Source: Lumnitzera littorea (Eukaryota > Streptophyta > Magnoliopsida > Myrtales > Combretaceae). From it: a DNA stretch of 64,000 nucleotides. A program made the translations under genes and the position numbers. The notes beneath the pieces were generated by a model. That model ran no database searches. It was not told where the DNA came from and saw nothing but the letters and a program-made list of their open reading frames with translations. The stretch spans positions 90,972,463 through 91,036,462 of the forward strand of contig JAMXBB010000001.1 in assembly GCA_024138015.1 (NCBI GenBank), written 5' to 3'. Position 1 is the first letter of the stretch. The number at the start of each line of letters is the position of its first letter. Of this stretch, positions 10,801 to 23,100 are shown one piece after another.

Positions 10801-13800
10801 AACCAAAGAACTATGGTGATTGAGGGAGACGTCACAAAGTTGGAGGTAGAGAGTACAGATGAGGAACTCGAGGAGGAGGAGATCACTGCTAAGAAAGAAA
10901 ATGCTGAGAAGGAATTGATTGAGGAGGACATATTTGTCGAGAACTTGGATTAGTTAGTCCTAGTTGTCCAATGCACCATGAACTTAGAATTTTCATAAGA
11001 GGAGTAGTAGATGGAGAATTTGTTTCATACCACTTGTAAGGTGAATGACCAAGTGCAAGCATTATTTGTGGATTATGGAAGTTGCATTAACGTGGCATCA
11101 GCCGAAATGGTCATATAGTTGAAGTTGCTAACCATTGCATACCCGAAGTTGTATAAGTTTTATTAGCTAAGTGATAAGGGAGCACTACATGTCACTTGAT
11201 AGGTACTGCTACCGATCATAATTGGAAATTACTCCGACGAGGTTCTCTACGATGTACTACCTATGTACGCGTCACACGTATTGGTTGGCTGACCATGGTT
11301 ATTTGACATAAGAGTTATCCATGATGTATACAGGAATGCGTATGTGTTCGAAAATGATAGCCAAAAGATTTCACTGAACCTGACGCCACTAAGAGAAGTT
11401 AATAAATTGTAGACAAAACTTACTCACTGATTGAAAAAGACTCTAATGATGAGTAGAGCTGAGCTCCGAGAGGCCATCAACGCTGACGAGCTAACCCTTA
11501 TTTTAGTCAAGTGCTTATTAGAGATGAAGGAGTAGCGTGAACTACCCTAAGAAATAAGAGCACTGTTGGATGAATATGTCGATTTGTTTCCATAATTGTT
11601 ACTTGAGGGGTTAACCCTAACTCAAGCCATAGAATACTGCATTGACTTGTTACTTGACGTTGCATCGCCGGATAAACCAGCCTATTAGATGAGACCGAAT
11701 AAGCTTCTAAGCTCTAACGTCAATTCAATGAGTTGCTAAAGAAAGTCTTAGCCTTTATGTTGCATTGACGTTTCTAGTGCCGAAAAAGGGATGGAACCTG
11801 GCGGATGTATATAGATAGTCAAGCTATAAACAAGATCACAATCAAATACAAGTATCCCATTCCTAGATTAGAGAACATGCCGGATGAATTGAGTGGAGCC
11901 AAGATCTTCAGCGAGATTGATTCAAAGTCCGGCTACTATCAGATTTGAATGAGGTTGGGAGATAAGTGGAAAACTACATTTAAAACTCGACATGGTCTTT
12001 ATGAGTGGATGGTCATGCCATTTGGCTTATTGAATGCCCCGACCGCTTTCATGAAGCTGATGAACCATGTGTTGAGAAATCTAATAGGATAGTGTGTCAT
12101 AGTATACTTTGACAACAACCTAATCTACAGTGCCAACATATCGAGTCACTGTAAGCATCTCTAAGCTGTATTGAATATCCTTCATGTTGAGAGATTATTC
12201 GGTAACTTAAAAAAATGTTGCTTTTGCTAGGAGGAAGTGGTATTCTTGGGCTATATAGTTAGTAGAGGAGGCTTACAAGTAGATGACGAGAAGATCTGAG
12301 CAAATATAGACTGGTCAACTTCTACTAACTGTACCGACATGAGAAGTTTCCATGGAATGGCTTCATTTTATAGAAGATTCATCAGGAATTTAAGCACCCT
12401 CAATACACCACTTACTGAATTAACAAAGAAGAACGTTGACTTCTGATGGGGAGAAAAGGAGGAGAGGAGTTTTACCGAGATAAAGGAAAGATTGACCTCC
12501 GCCCCCTGTACTAATTTTGCCTAACTTCAAGAAAGTATTCAAGCTAAAGTGTAACATATTAGGCATTAGGATAAATGCTATCCTATTGCAAGAAGGCCGA
12601 CCAATTTCCTACCATTGTAAAAAGCTTAGGGAGGCTCAGTTAAATTGCTTTGTGTATGATAAAGAACTCTGAGCACTGATCTGAGCACTGCAAGTATGAC
12701 AACATTATCTTTTATTGGGAGAATTTGTCATCTACACTGATCATGAATCTCTGAGGTATCTCTGAAGCTAGACGAAGTTGTCTAAGTGGCAAGCGAGATA
12801 GGTAAAATTCCTTGAGGGATTCAATTTTGTAATAAAATATAAACAAGGAAAGAGCAATATCGTTGTAGATGCTCTTTTAAGAAGACATGCGCTTCTAAAT
12901 GAATTACAGACTAGATTGTTTAGGTTTGTGAGTATCAAAGAGCAGTATTCTGAGAATCCACACTTTGGACCCATAATTATGCGATGCGTTGATGGAAGAA
13001 TAGTGGACAAGTATCATGTAGAATATGGCTACTTGTTCTGAGGTGGAAAATTATGTGTACTGACTTGTTCCTTATGGGAGCTGCTAGTCAGGGAAGCATA
13101 TTGTAGAGGATTATCAAGATAATTTTGGGAGAAAAAAACAAATGAATTGCTGAGTGGCCAATTCTTTTGGTCAAGAATGAGGCGAGATGTGAACTAAGTT
13201 CTTGAAAGCTGTACCGTATGCAAAAGGGCTAAGCGCCGAGTCAAGCAAGGGAAGGAAATGCCTTTGCCTGTTTTGACAAAACCTTAGACTAAATTAAGCA
13301 TAGACTTTGTTCTCAGATTATCACAGACTGCCTAAGGCAAAGACTCTATAATGGTCGTCGTAGATAAGTTCAGCAAGATAGCACACTTTATGCCCTACTC
13401 TAAAACTAACGATGCTTTGGATATTGCTACTCTTTTCTTACAGGAGATTATGCGGTTATACAGCATGTCGAGAAGTGTAGTCTCCAACAGGGACTCAAAG
13501 TTCTTAAGCCATTTCTGGAGGACCTTATAACATTGGATGGGAACCAAACTACTATTCTGTACTTCCTAATACCTCAAATTGACGGCTAAACAGAGGTGGT
13601 TAATCGCACTTTGGGATCACTACTCCGAGTTGCAATAGGCAAGAACTTAGCTGATTGGGATGTCTACTTACCAGTGGTCGAATTCGCTTACAACCGGACA
13701 GTGCATGACACCACTAAGCATACTCTCTTCAAAGTGGACTATAGTTTTAACCCCAAGTTGCCCCTTGATCACACACTAGTACTTATACCTACGTAAGAGG

Positions 13801-14172
13801 ACCCTTACACAAGAGCTAGAGTATAATCCCCTCAACACATCTACGATAAAGTCACTCGACACATCGACCAAGCAACTAAACATATGCAAGAGAAGGCCAA
13901 GGGTAAGATGGCGAAACATTTTTAGCCAGGAGACTTAGTGTAGTTATACCTATGCAAAGAAAGGTTTCCAAGCAAGAGGAGAAACAAACAATCCCTAAAG
14001 GCTGAAGGACCTTTCAGAATCCTCTAAAAGATTAATGATAATGTCTACATATTGGAGCTACTCAAGGACTATGGGGTTTCTAACACCTTCAACGTTGTCA
14101 ACCTCAATCCATATCACCCTGATGGAGAGTTGATTGAAGACCATTCGGATTTAATCCCAAATCCAAAACAAC
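10801..14172 (+). pseudogene. pol pseudogene: protease, RT, RNase H, integrase
   Basis: The protease has VDYGSCINVASAEMV near 11068, where a Tyr sits at the second position of the catalytic Asp-x-Gly. RT runs from about 11690 to 12290 and shows IKYKYPIPRLENMPDELSGA and 'GLYEWMVMPFGLLNAPTAF'; its catalytic box reads YFDN (12105-12116) instead of YFDD. RNase H has 'YTDHESLRYL' near 12732 and 'GKSNIVVDAL' near 12850. Integrase keeps 'SIDF', 'NRDSKF' and 'TEVVNRTLG' (about 13300-13620), so the three acidic residues are present, but stops interrupt it. The tail ends with 'FNVVNLNPYHPDGE' before the polypurine tract. Confidence 0.85.
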
Positions 14173-14182
14173 TTGGAGGGAA
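14173..14182 (+). other. Polypurine tract of the 8674-15054 element
   Basis: TTGGAGGGAA directly precedes the 3' LTR. It is the expected primer for plus-strand DNA synthesis. Confidence 0.65.
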
Positions 14183-15054
14183 TAATGGGAATCAGGTTAC
14201 TAAACCATTGACCTGTAGCTTAGTTTGAAGACTAGAAGGACTAGCAAGACGAATCTTCCTACTCTAGTCGACTCCTGCTAAGGCTAAGTATCTCCTTGCC
14301 AACCTGTTCTGCATGCTGAGCCGAATGACTGCCTATTTCTCATAGATAGGTTACTAAGAAGCAAAAGGCCGAGATAACAGCCAATCCTCATTCTCTCTCA
14401 TGCATGACTAATCATTTTCTCGGTATCACCTTTGCTGAGATGCTGAGAGAGAGACTTCGGATTAACTAAGCTACCCTTACTTGCACAGGCAAGCTGACCA
14501 TACTTTTTATCTACATTTTCCAACAGCATCACCAATATAGTATCGCTACATGTATAGAATCATGTGTAGAATCCATTACACCAATGATTGTTTTCCTTAA
14601 ATATTTATTTTTATCCTTTTGTATCTTGTACATTATTTACTTAAGAAATACCCTTTTTGTCTTTTCCTTTTTAGGCAAGTTGCCTTAACGTATGGGCATA
14701 AATACTCTTGTATTTGTTGTTGCAAACAGATTTTATTATCATTAATATACTTCAATATTTCCTTCCTAATGTAAACATTGCCTGTTTACTCTCTACATTA
14801 CTCTTATCTTAACCCTTAAACAAAGCTAGGTGGCGAGTAACCTCACCAAACATACTCGTGCGTCATATCAAATGATGTCATGAGTCCTTAGAAGCTCCAT
14901 TAGTGTGTCATTTCCATTAGGAATATTCGTGGGTTTTTGCTTACTTATCATTTGCATTTGTCCTTTCGCACATTCCCCATCATTTCATTTTTAAGCCTTT
15001 GGCAAGCTTAGACCCATTCAACGACCAACCTTATCTATTCTTGGTCACGGTTCG
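14183..15054 (+). repeat. 3' LTR, shared as 5' LTR of a second internal region
   Basis: It begins TAATGGGAATCAGG (TG decayed to TA) and aligns with 8674-9547 to its end near TTCGCG at 15054. It is followed not by flanking host DNA but by a primer-site-like TAGTATCAGAGT (15063-15074) and a second gag leader, so this one LTR serves two internal regions. Confidence 0.85.
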
Positions 15055-16088
15055 CGTCATCTTAGTATCAGAGTAGAAGTTTTTTTTAAGTTGTCTTTTA
15101 TGTTTAAAGTTTTGTTGATACCCTATTTTACGTGTGTTAAACAAAGCAAGTTACTATATTCGTTTGATTGCTATGCTTGTTAGCTGTTAATTTTCTGGTT
15201 TGTGGAAGTGTTTACTATATCACCTACTTGAAGAGTTTAAGCTTCGAATCTGTAGAGAAAACGACTGACCTAAGTGTAAGCATTGGTGGTAGAGATGACA
15301 ACAGTGGAGTTATCCACTATGGACAGCAGTCTTAAAAAACCCCTAGGAGCACTGACAAGAGACCAGATGAGGTGGCTAACTTCTTAGTAGATTTTACTCA
15401 AGCTATTAATTCATTAGCTTGTCGACCGACTAAAGTCATACAAAACACCCTACAAGCTGTACAACCTATTAATGGTTAGAACCCAGCTTAATAAGTTTGA
15501 GGTCGAGGAGCAGGTGGATAAGTAAGATGAAGGATAAACTTAAGGGAACTAGATGAAGAGGACGAGGAAGAATATTTTGAAGAAGAGCGAGCTCGAGTTC
15601 CTAGAGCATCTAACTATGTGAAGCTTCAAATTTCGAGCTTCAATGGATTTAGGAATGTTGATGAACATCTGGAGCAAGAAGAGAAAGTGGAGCATGTTTT
15701 TTAGTATTATCAGTTTGAGAATTATGAGAAAGTGAGAACTACTGCTATTGAGTTCTCCGAATATGTAACTATGTAGAGGAAGAATTTCCAGACTATGATG
15801 AGGTGAGAAGGCTACCAAGAGATTAATACTTGGCCTGAAATGAAAAGAATATTGAGAAATAGATTTGTGCCAATAACTTACTTACAAGATATTTTCACTT
15901 GGCTTCAAGAGCTGAGGCAAGGAGGCCGAACAATTGATAAGTATGTTCAGGGATTCCAAATGATGATGATTCGATGTGAAGTGGAGGAGCCCCTAACGCG
16001 AACAATCTCTAGGTTCATCACGGGATTAAGAGGACATTTAGGACATTGTAAAGCTCCAACGGTTCACCATAATGGATGAAGCCATTAG
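15055..16088 (+). pseudogene. Second internal region: leader and truncated gag
   Basis: The sequence repeats 9548-10550 closely: primer site, about 170 bp leader, 'MTDL'-type start (start codon lost, ACG at about 15260), the acidic stretch, gag core and an open 79-codon piece (15840-16079) with MKRILRNRFVPITYLQDIFT. It retains about 65 bp that the first copy has lost (near 15960-16030). Similarity stops at GAAGCCATTA (about 16088), where a different element's protease begins. No zinc knuckle, pol or third LTR follows. Confidence 0.82.
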
Positions 16089-16685
16089 ATGGATGACCTG
16101 ATAGTACTTGAGATGAACAAGCATGAAGTCACCCTGGGTATGAGTTGGATGTCAATAATAAGAGCCAAGGTAGATTGCTAAAGCAAGGAAGTAGAATTTG
16201 AAACTCTAAATGAGATAGAGGCCACTTATAATGGACAATCAACAATCAATAAGTCATGTGAGATATGCCTACTCGAGATAATCTTAGATTGAGGATTCCA
16301 AGCTTACGTAGAAATTGGTTTAAACACAACTGAGGCCGACAAAGAGAAGCCCCAATAGGAAGAAATTGAAGTGGTTAATGAGTTCCTCGATGTTTTTTAC
16401 GACAAACTTCTAAGATTGCCACCTAAGAGAGAGGTTGACTCCACCAGTGATTTGCTGCTAAGCACCAAGGCTATATCCAAAGCCCCTTATAGGATAGCTT
16501 GAGTAAAATTGAAAGAGTTGAAAAAGAAATTGCAAGAGTTACTTGACTAAGATTTATCTAACCCAGTTATCGCCTTGGGGAGCACCCGTGTTATTTGTAA
16601 AGAAGAAAGACAAGTCTACAAGACTGTGCATTGATTTTGAGATTTGAACAAGGTGGATTTGCATAAAAATAATCACCTGCATAAG
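16089..16685 (+). pseudogene. Tekay-like protease-RT fragment
   Basis: This piece reads DDLIVLEMNKHEVTLGMSWM, then 'IRAKVDC', a linker, 'EFLDVFYDKLLRLPPKREVD', 'ISKAPYRIA' and 'LKELKKKLQELLD', ending within the RT fingers. It is the type of pol expected to follow the gag at 7371-8673, so it is probably the far side of that interrupted element. The protease active site itself is missing. The fragment is cut near 16685, where minus-strand Athila sequence starts. Confidence 0.7.
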
Positions 16686-16689
16686 AAAA

Positions 16690-17597
16690 ACGCTGCTTAC
16701 CCTACTCTTCATTGTCATTAAAAGGTAAACATTGAAAACCCCATTGATTCATACCATAATAAGGTGGTTTTAGTAATAAGGTGGCATGTATCCTCCTAGG
16801 TTTACTACACCGGGCATCATAAAATGTTGTACTAGCATAGGATAAGAATCCAACCTTTTGTCGAGTGTGTCTACCTATGCTGCTAGGGTTATGGTGAACT
16901 CTGCATCCTTTACAGTTGATTTCTTCCAATTGAGTTTATCACCTTCCCAATGATAGCTGTTCATAGCTAAACTTTCAAATAAAGCATATGCTTCACTAGG
17001 CATCTTCGAGTTCAACGTACTACCTATAGATGCATCAACAAATTGTTTAGTACCGAAATTTAATCCATTGTGAAAAGTTTATACCAGCATCCAAAATGGC
17101 AAAGCGTAATATGAGCATTTTCTAAGAAACTCCTTAAAATGTTCCTAAGTGTCATAAATTATTTCCTCATCAAATTGAGTGAATGACAAGATATTACTCT
17201 TAAGCTTAGCTACTCTAGCTGTAGGAAAAAATTTTTGTAAAAATTTTTCTACTACTAAATCCCAAGAAGTAATAGAATCTTTTTGTAGTGAGGCTAACCA
17301 TTGCCTTGCTTTTTCCTGCAAAGAGAACGAAAACAATCTCAACCTTATTGCATCATCGATGAGTCCTTTTATTTTGAAAGTCGAAAAAATCTCCAAAAAG
17401 CATGCAAGATGCACGTGTGGGTCCTCTTCTAAAGAGCCTTCAAATCACAACTACTGTTGAATCATCTGGATAATGATCGATGATATCATAAACTCGTTTG
17501 CAATTATAGCTAGTCATGTAATACTAGAGTTAGATCTACTAGTTGATGGCTTAATATAGTTAAGCATGGTTTTATGGACTTTGTTGTTATTGGCCAT
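16690..17597 (-). pseudogene. Athila-type gag pseudogene
   Basis: The minus-strand ATG at 17597 opens MANNNKVHKTM. The best preserved part is an 89-codon open stretch (17145-17414) with IKGLIDDAIRLRLFSFSLQE, 'KARQWLASL', 'SITSWDLVVEKFLQKFFP' and 'AKLKSNILSFTQF'. This series is characteristic of gag in the Athila lineage of plant Ty3/gypsy elements. Further on, 'FLRKCSYYALP' and 'TFHNGLN' follow after stops. Gag is cut near 16690; no protease or RT of this element remains. The tRNA-Asp primer site at 17729 supports the lineage. Confidence 0.85.
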
Positions 17598-17728
17598 TGC
17601 TCCAAATTTCCTTAACACAAAACAAGAAAAGTTCAAGTCAAATTTTGAGTCACTTAACATAAATGAAAGGAAAAATAGAAAAAATTAAAATGATAGAGTA
17701 ATAAAGGAATGAGCTTTCTTGATCAACA

Positions 17729-17747
17729 ATCCCCAACAATAATGCCA
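17729..17747 (-). promoter_or_regulatory. Decayed tRNA-Asp primer binding site
   Basis: On the minus strand this reads TGGCATTATTGTTGGGGAT. The canonical tRNA-Asp complement used by Athila/Tat elements is TGGCGCCGTTGCCGGGGA. Every difference is a C-to-T or G-to-A transition. It lies between the LTR edge (17754) and gag. Confidence 0.7.
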
Positions 17748-17753
17748 AAAACT

Positions 17754-18607
17754 TGATGGGGCATATATCATGCAATTAAGCAAGTATAGCTATCAAATAA
17801 TAGTATGGAGAACTACAAGAGTCTTAGGTTGTCATTGCTATGAAGATCAAACACTTATTCACATATTCTAACAACTCTAATATGTGTTGAATTTCAATAT
17901 AAATGATAAATTGGATAAAAACAAGAAATAGAAATTAAATAAAAGATTAAGTAATAATGCAATAATATAAATAAACTAAATAACATTAGTTGGTATATTT
18001 AGATGCTAATCACCATCAACGTAACATGTAGGATCTTTTAGGATTTTAATGAATCTCTTATTCTTATTAATAAGAGGAATTCAAGCATTAATCTAATAGG
18101 AATCACATCGCTACTAGATTTTAATCCTAATTATATCTTACCTGAATCACTTTAAGGATAAGACTCCTTAAAATAGCATTAAGAATAGGAATCTCTTACA
18201 TAAATAATAAATAAATAAATCCGAGAAGAATCCTATAACTTATATCTAGGCTTATCAAGAATCTTTTCAATTACGGTAGATCTAATTATATATTGGCCTT
18301 GCGACTTCAATACATAATATTAGATAAATAAAGCTGAGACTCTAGAAATAATAACTCAATTCAATTTAAACACGCAATTGAATTAATAAAAATAAGAAGA
18401 TTGTATTAAAATAAAAAAATTCTTGTACACTACATTGTTACCTCAATCACAGATCTATATCTCGCTGCTTCTAAGCTATAATCATAGAAAAGATAATAAC
18501 TTTCATGATTACAAGAATGCTTCCAATCCCTACTCTCTCATGCTCTTCTGCTCTCTCTCTCTCTATACAATAGTCTATCTTCTATTTATAATGTCCAGAC
18601 TAACAGC
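17754..18607 (-). repeat. Athila 5' LTR, R/U5 side
   Basis: Its minus-strand 3' end is CA at 17754-17755, next to the primer site. It is AT-rich and non-coding. A TATA box, TATAAATAG on the minus strand at 18582-18590, marks the promoter. Beyond 18607 the U3 part is interrupted by a TIR-bounded element and may continue at 19464. The other LTR of this element was not found. Confidence 0.6.
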
Positions 18608-19463
18608 TTGTTCACTTCACTAAATGGAATTCGGGATGAATGGAATTAGAATTCTTAAGGAATGTAACAAGGGTATAATACCTATTACTTTATTTAGTTG
18701 GATTAATAAACAATTTAAGAATAGACATGTAATAGAACTTTAATGACTAAATTACCCTTAATTCATTTTCATTCTCAAGTAATTCTAAAGTAATAGGTGG
18801 TGATGATGGAAATCTATCGCAGGAGTGGAGGTAGTGGTAATGGTCAACGACGAGTGCGAGCGATAGTAATAGTGGTGACAATAGTGGTGGTGGTGGTGGC
18901 TAGGGTTGTGGCGGCTAGGGTTATGGCTTAAAGGTGAGGTGGGCATAGTTATGGTGGTGGTGATAATAGTAGTGGTTAGAGGTGGTAGTGGCGATGGCAA
19001 CAGCGACGGCGGTTGCAATGTTGGGTGATGGTGGTGGCAACAGTGTAATAATAATGGTGTTGGTGGTGATGATGGTGGTAGTAGTGGTGGTTGTGGTGGT
19101 AGTAGTGGTGGTTGGTGGTTAGGGGTTAAGGGTAATAGTCGCAGTGATTGTAGGCAATAGTGATTGCGGCGACTGCAATGATGGTAATGGTAGTTGATAG
19201 TAGTGGTGGTAGTAGTAGTAGTTAGTAGTGGCAATGTCAATAGTGGTGGTTGTAATCGTTAAATTGATATGAGGTTATTTTTGGAAAAAACGTGAAATTT
19301 TGTGAGGAATCATGATTCTTTGGTTGAGTTAAGGAATCCCTATTACTTGATTTCATGTAATAGAGATTCCTAAGTAATTGCGATCGAAGAGAAAAAATCA
19401 AGTGAATGCTGTAATAAGGAATAAGGGGGGAATTGAATTCCAATTCCTGTTAAGTGAACGAGG
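18608..19463. mobile_element. Candidate TIR DNA transposon or MITE
   Basis: The left end reads TTGTTCACTTCAC followed by ATGGAATTC. The right end, reverse-complemented, reads TCGTTCACTTAAC followed by TTGGAATTC. The shared GTTCACTT and GGAATTC blocks form imperfect terminal inverted repeats of about 30 bp. There is no transposase. A GGT-rich simple array fills much of the interior. No clear target duplication was seen. GGAATTCC-rich ends like these occur in Harbinger-type MITEs, but the family is a guess. Confidence 0.45.
18790..19245. repeat. GGT/AGT-rich trinucleotide array
   Basis: About 450 bp of interrupted GGT, GTA, GTG, GAT triplets on the plus strand. The minus-strand open frame across it (Pro/Thr/His/Leu-rich) is a by-product of the triplet periodicity and not a gene. 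Confidence 0.85.
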
Positions 19464-20150
19464 CATGAATAATCTCCAAATGGCAAGTGTATCAAAGCAA
19501 ACTTAACATATAAAGCCATGAATCCGGCCGTAGTGGTTGAGCATAAACAACACCTTGCAATAATTCTTGCAAGAATTGTATTGAAATTAATTATGAAGGG
19601 AATATAAGTGGGGAACATAGCCATGGTGGGTAACTATGGTCATGCCTTCATAAAAAAATCCTTTGAAATTCAAATTGTAATTAAAGATGAAGGCTCTACA
19701 GCCAAGGAGCATGGCCTTGGTGTGTAGCCATGGTCATCTTCTTTACTTGTTTCTTAAACAAATTCTCTCTAATCCTTACTATCTCCAAACTATCCTTCAA
19801 AGTGGATGAAATTCTCTCAAAAAATCACCTAAATTCTCGTATTTACATCATATCACTTCAATCAAGTCTTAAAATAAAAGATATGTCAAATCAATAGCAA
19901 ATTCAACTAAATTATATAAAAAATAGCGCAAAATATTCAAGGAAATAGCATGGTAAATGAGTGTAATTTTACATATGAAACAAAAGACATTAAACAATTG
20001 AATGGATTTACATGAAACAAAAGCAAAACATAAAACACAAGCATATAAGTCAATAGACCAACACCAATAGTTCACAATATAATTATAAAACAAACTATAT
20101 TCATCATACACACAAATAGAAAACTTGAAACCAAAAATTCAGAAAACATC
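19464..20150. other. Non-coding, probable LTR remains
   Basis: AT-rich, no gene. CCATGG-containing words recur (19619-19735: 'GCCATGGTGGG', 'GCCATGGTCATC'). It lies between the TIR element and the end of the Tat integrase, so it may include the U3 of the Athila LTR and the 3' end of the Tat element. No boundary could be set. Confidence 0.4.
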
Positions 20151-20154
20151 TCTT

Positions 20155-23100
20155 CTAAAGGGTTGATTACTCTAAGTAGGGCCTGAGGTTGTCTACATTC
20201 CATGCCTGAGGGATAGGGTATCCATTAAGGCTCTCTAATCTATAAGCTTGCCCATTTCCTATAACCTCCTTCATCTTCACTAGGTCTTCCTAAGCCATAG
20301 TTAACTTTCCTTGACTTTCCCTTGCTCCAAAGGCTTTAACTTCCTACAAACCAGATTGCTAAGTTTGAAGCACTTATGCCTAATGTGCTTGTCATAATAC
20401 CAAGCTCCTTGTTGTTAGTAGGCAATCAAATGGGCTTTTAGCCAATGCTCAAGTCTCATCAATGGTATCTAGGTTTTGTTTAAAGGCCAATATCATTATA
20501 TCTGGGCTTATAAGCTCAAATTCTTGCACTTTCAACTTAGAGTTCTATCAATAAGACCGCTTTAGAACCAAAAGCCAATTGGCAAGGAGTATGGCCAATC
20601 AAAGTTCTCTGCATAGTCATATAACCCCACAAAACATTTGGTAGCTCATCCTTCTAATTGCTACTCAGTTCACCCTCTTCCTTAAATTATGAAGAATAAC
20701 TTTGTTCACAATTTGTACTAGCTCGTTGCTCTAAAGTTATATGACCAATGTATAACATAATCTAATATGTCAAGCTTTACAGAATTCTTTGAACTTGTTG
20801 TTATCAAACTATGGCTCGTTATCTATAATGATAAGATAAGGTAACACAAATCTAGTTAGAATATTACTAACCATAAACGCCTCAATGCTTAACTCTATAA
20901 TACTTGCCACCATTTTTGCTTCAACCCATTTCATGAAGTAGTTCACCGTAATAATAATGTACTATCTTTGTTTGGTGGTCTTCGAGAATAAGCCTAAAAT
21001 ATCTAACTCCCATTAGGCAAAAGGATAGGGACTAGTAAGTAGAATTAGATATGCGCTTTGTGCTCTCTCAATCAAAGCATTCCTTTAACAATGATCACAA
21101 ATTTGAACCCAAAAAAGGGGGTCCTTTTTCATCATAGGCCACCAGTATCTGAGCCTTAGAGCTCTCACATATAAAGCTCCAACCTTGACATGAATACTGC
21201 AAAACCTAACATATAGATTAGATAGGACCTGTTCTACCTTAGCAAGTTACAAACACCTTAGGTAAGGCATACTCGACCCTCTCTTGTAAAGCTTTCCTTT
21301 AACAATTGTAAAATTGGTGGCCTTATAGATGAGTCTTCGAGCCTCTTTGCTATCTTAAGGTAAGATTCCATTCTCTAAGTAGTTAAGGATGGGATCCATC
21401 CAATAAGGTTACATTTCCTTCTCCTGTACTTCCAAACACTCCATGGTTGCTTGTCCGTACTCTTCTCTGGTAGGTACTCTATAGAAATTCTCTCTTCCCA
21501 ATTTGGCAAACCTATGGAAGCTAACTTTTACAACTTATTCATAGCGTAAGTTTGCATCCTTAGGATCTTATCTAACTACCAGGAATCAAAACTAGTTCTG
21601 AGCTCTTTCACTAATTGTACATACTTGGCCATGTTCCCATACTTCGCTATACTATTGCCCTTAACCTAATTAACAATTAGCTAGGAAACTAAATAAACAT
21701 TCAAACGCTTAACTTTAACCTCTTTAGCCAACTTCATCCCTACCAAGAGTGCCTCATAGACCAATTTATTATTGTTAGTCGAGAATCTGAACTTTAGAGC
21801 ATAGGAAATTTGTTCTCCCATTTGACCTTTTAAGATCAAGCCAACACGATTGCCTTCATAAGTTGATGAGCCATCAACATATAGGATCTAGGTTGGCTCT
21901 TCATTCTAAGTAGTAAATCCTTTAAATTGTAGTAAACTTGACTATAAAGTAGGCCTAAATCTGAGCTTTGTAGGCCTCCTTAAGTTTGTACTAAATACTT
22001 AGAGCACTAAGCTCTAAAGCATACTTAACCATTCACCCAAAAGCATTAGACTTCTGTAAAGCTTGCTTTAGAGGTTGGTTAGTGAGAATAATGACCTAAT
22101 TAGCCTCAAAATAAGGTTGAAGTTTTCTGGCAGTTATGACTATAGCCTATATGAACTTCTCAAGTTTTGTATATCGCAACTCTAATCCTTATAGGACATT
22201 GCTAACATAGTAAATAGGTCGATGTATCCTTCTACTTAGACAAGTATAGATGAGAGAGCTTGGCCACTGATAAACAAATGCAAAGAAAGGGTTTCTCCTT
22301 CAACAGGCTTAGATAAGATTAGAGGCTTCGTTTGGAATTCCTTTAGAGCTTTGAAAGCTCACTTACATTTTGCAGCTTACTTAAATTCAAATGGATTTTT
22401 CAAAACACAAAAAAATTCAATACACCTCTCAACACTCTTCCATACAAAGTGGTTCAGTGCTACCACCCTTCCTATCAACCTTTGGACCTCTTTAATAGAC
22501 TTAGATGACTTCATATCCAACATAACTTGAATCTTCTTAGGGTTAGCTTTATTATTCTCTATGTCACCATAAAGCTTAAAAACTTTCATGAGGATGGCCT
22601 AAACAAACATTTTTTAGGGTTTAATTTCATGTTATAGCATCTAAGTGTGTTAAAGGTCTCTTAAAGGTTGGAAAGGTCCTCATCATTGGTCTTTCTCTTC
22701 ACAATCATGTCATCCACATATGCTTCAATATTATTATGTATCTAAGGCTTAAGCATTTTCATGACCAATATTTGATATGTGGCTCCCACATTTTTTAGAC
22801 CAAATGGCATAATTGCATAGTAGTATGTTTCAAAATTTGTGATGAAAGAGGTACGTACCTGGTCAAAAGGGTGCATCTTGATCTAGTTATATCTAGAGAA
22901 AGCGTACATGAAGCTTAATAGAGTATGCCTCAAGGTCCAATCAACCATCTGATCGACACAAGGTAAAGGGAAGCAATCTTTTGGGCATGCCTTATTGGGG
23001 TCAATAAAATCACAATACGTCCTCCTTCCCATTTGCCTTTTCTACCAATACGCAATTGGCTAGCTAGGTCGGATACAACCCTTCTCTAATGAAGTCTACT

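Larger units (their letters stand above)
8674..15054 (+). mobile_element. Ty3/gypsy chromovirus-like element with two LTRs
   Basis: Two homologous LTRs (8674-9547 and 14183-15054) flank gag, zinc knuckle, protease, RT, RNase H and integrase in gypsy order. The primer site at 9554 matches initiator-Met tRNA. Protein wording (EWKT-like RT, NRTLGSLLR integrase, 'GPFRIL*KINDNVYILELL' tail) resembles the CRM/Reina branch of chromoviruses; the exact clade is not proven. All frames are full of stops. About 33 differences can be counted by eye in the first 168 aligned LTR bases, mostly transitions, so the insertion is old. A second internal region follows the right LTR directly. Confidence 0.88.

Noticed and set aside
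17145..17460. Plus-strand frame opposite the Athila gag (17179-17460)
   Set aside because: The minus-strand frame carries the recognisable gag motifs; the plus frame is its shadow.
18785..19240. 151-codon minus-strand frame rich in Pro, His, Thr and Leu
   Set aside because: It is the translation of a GGT/AGT triplet array; triplet periodicity keeps a frame open without selection.
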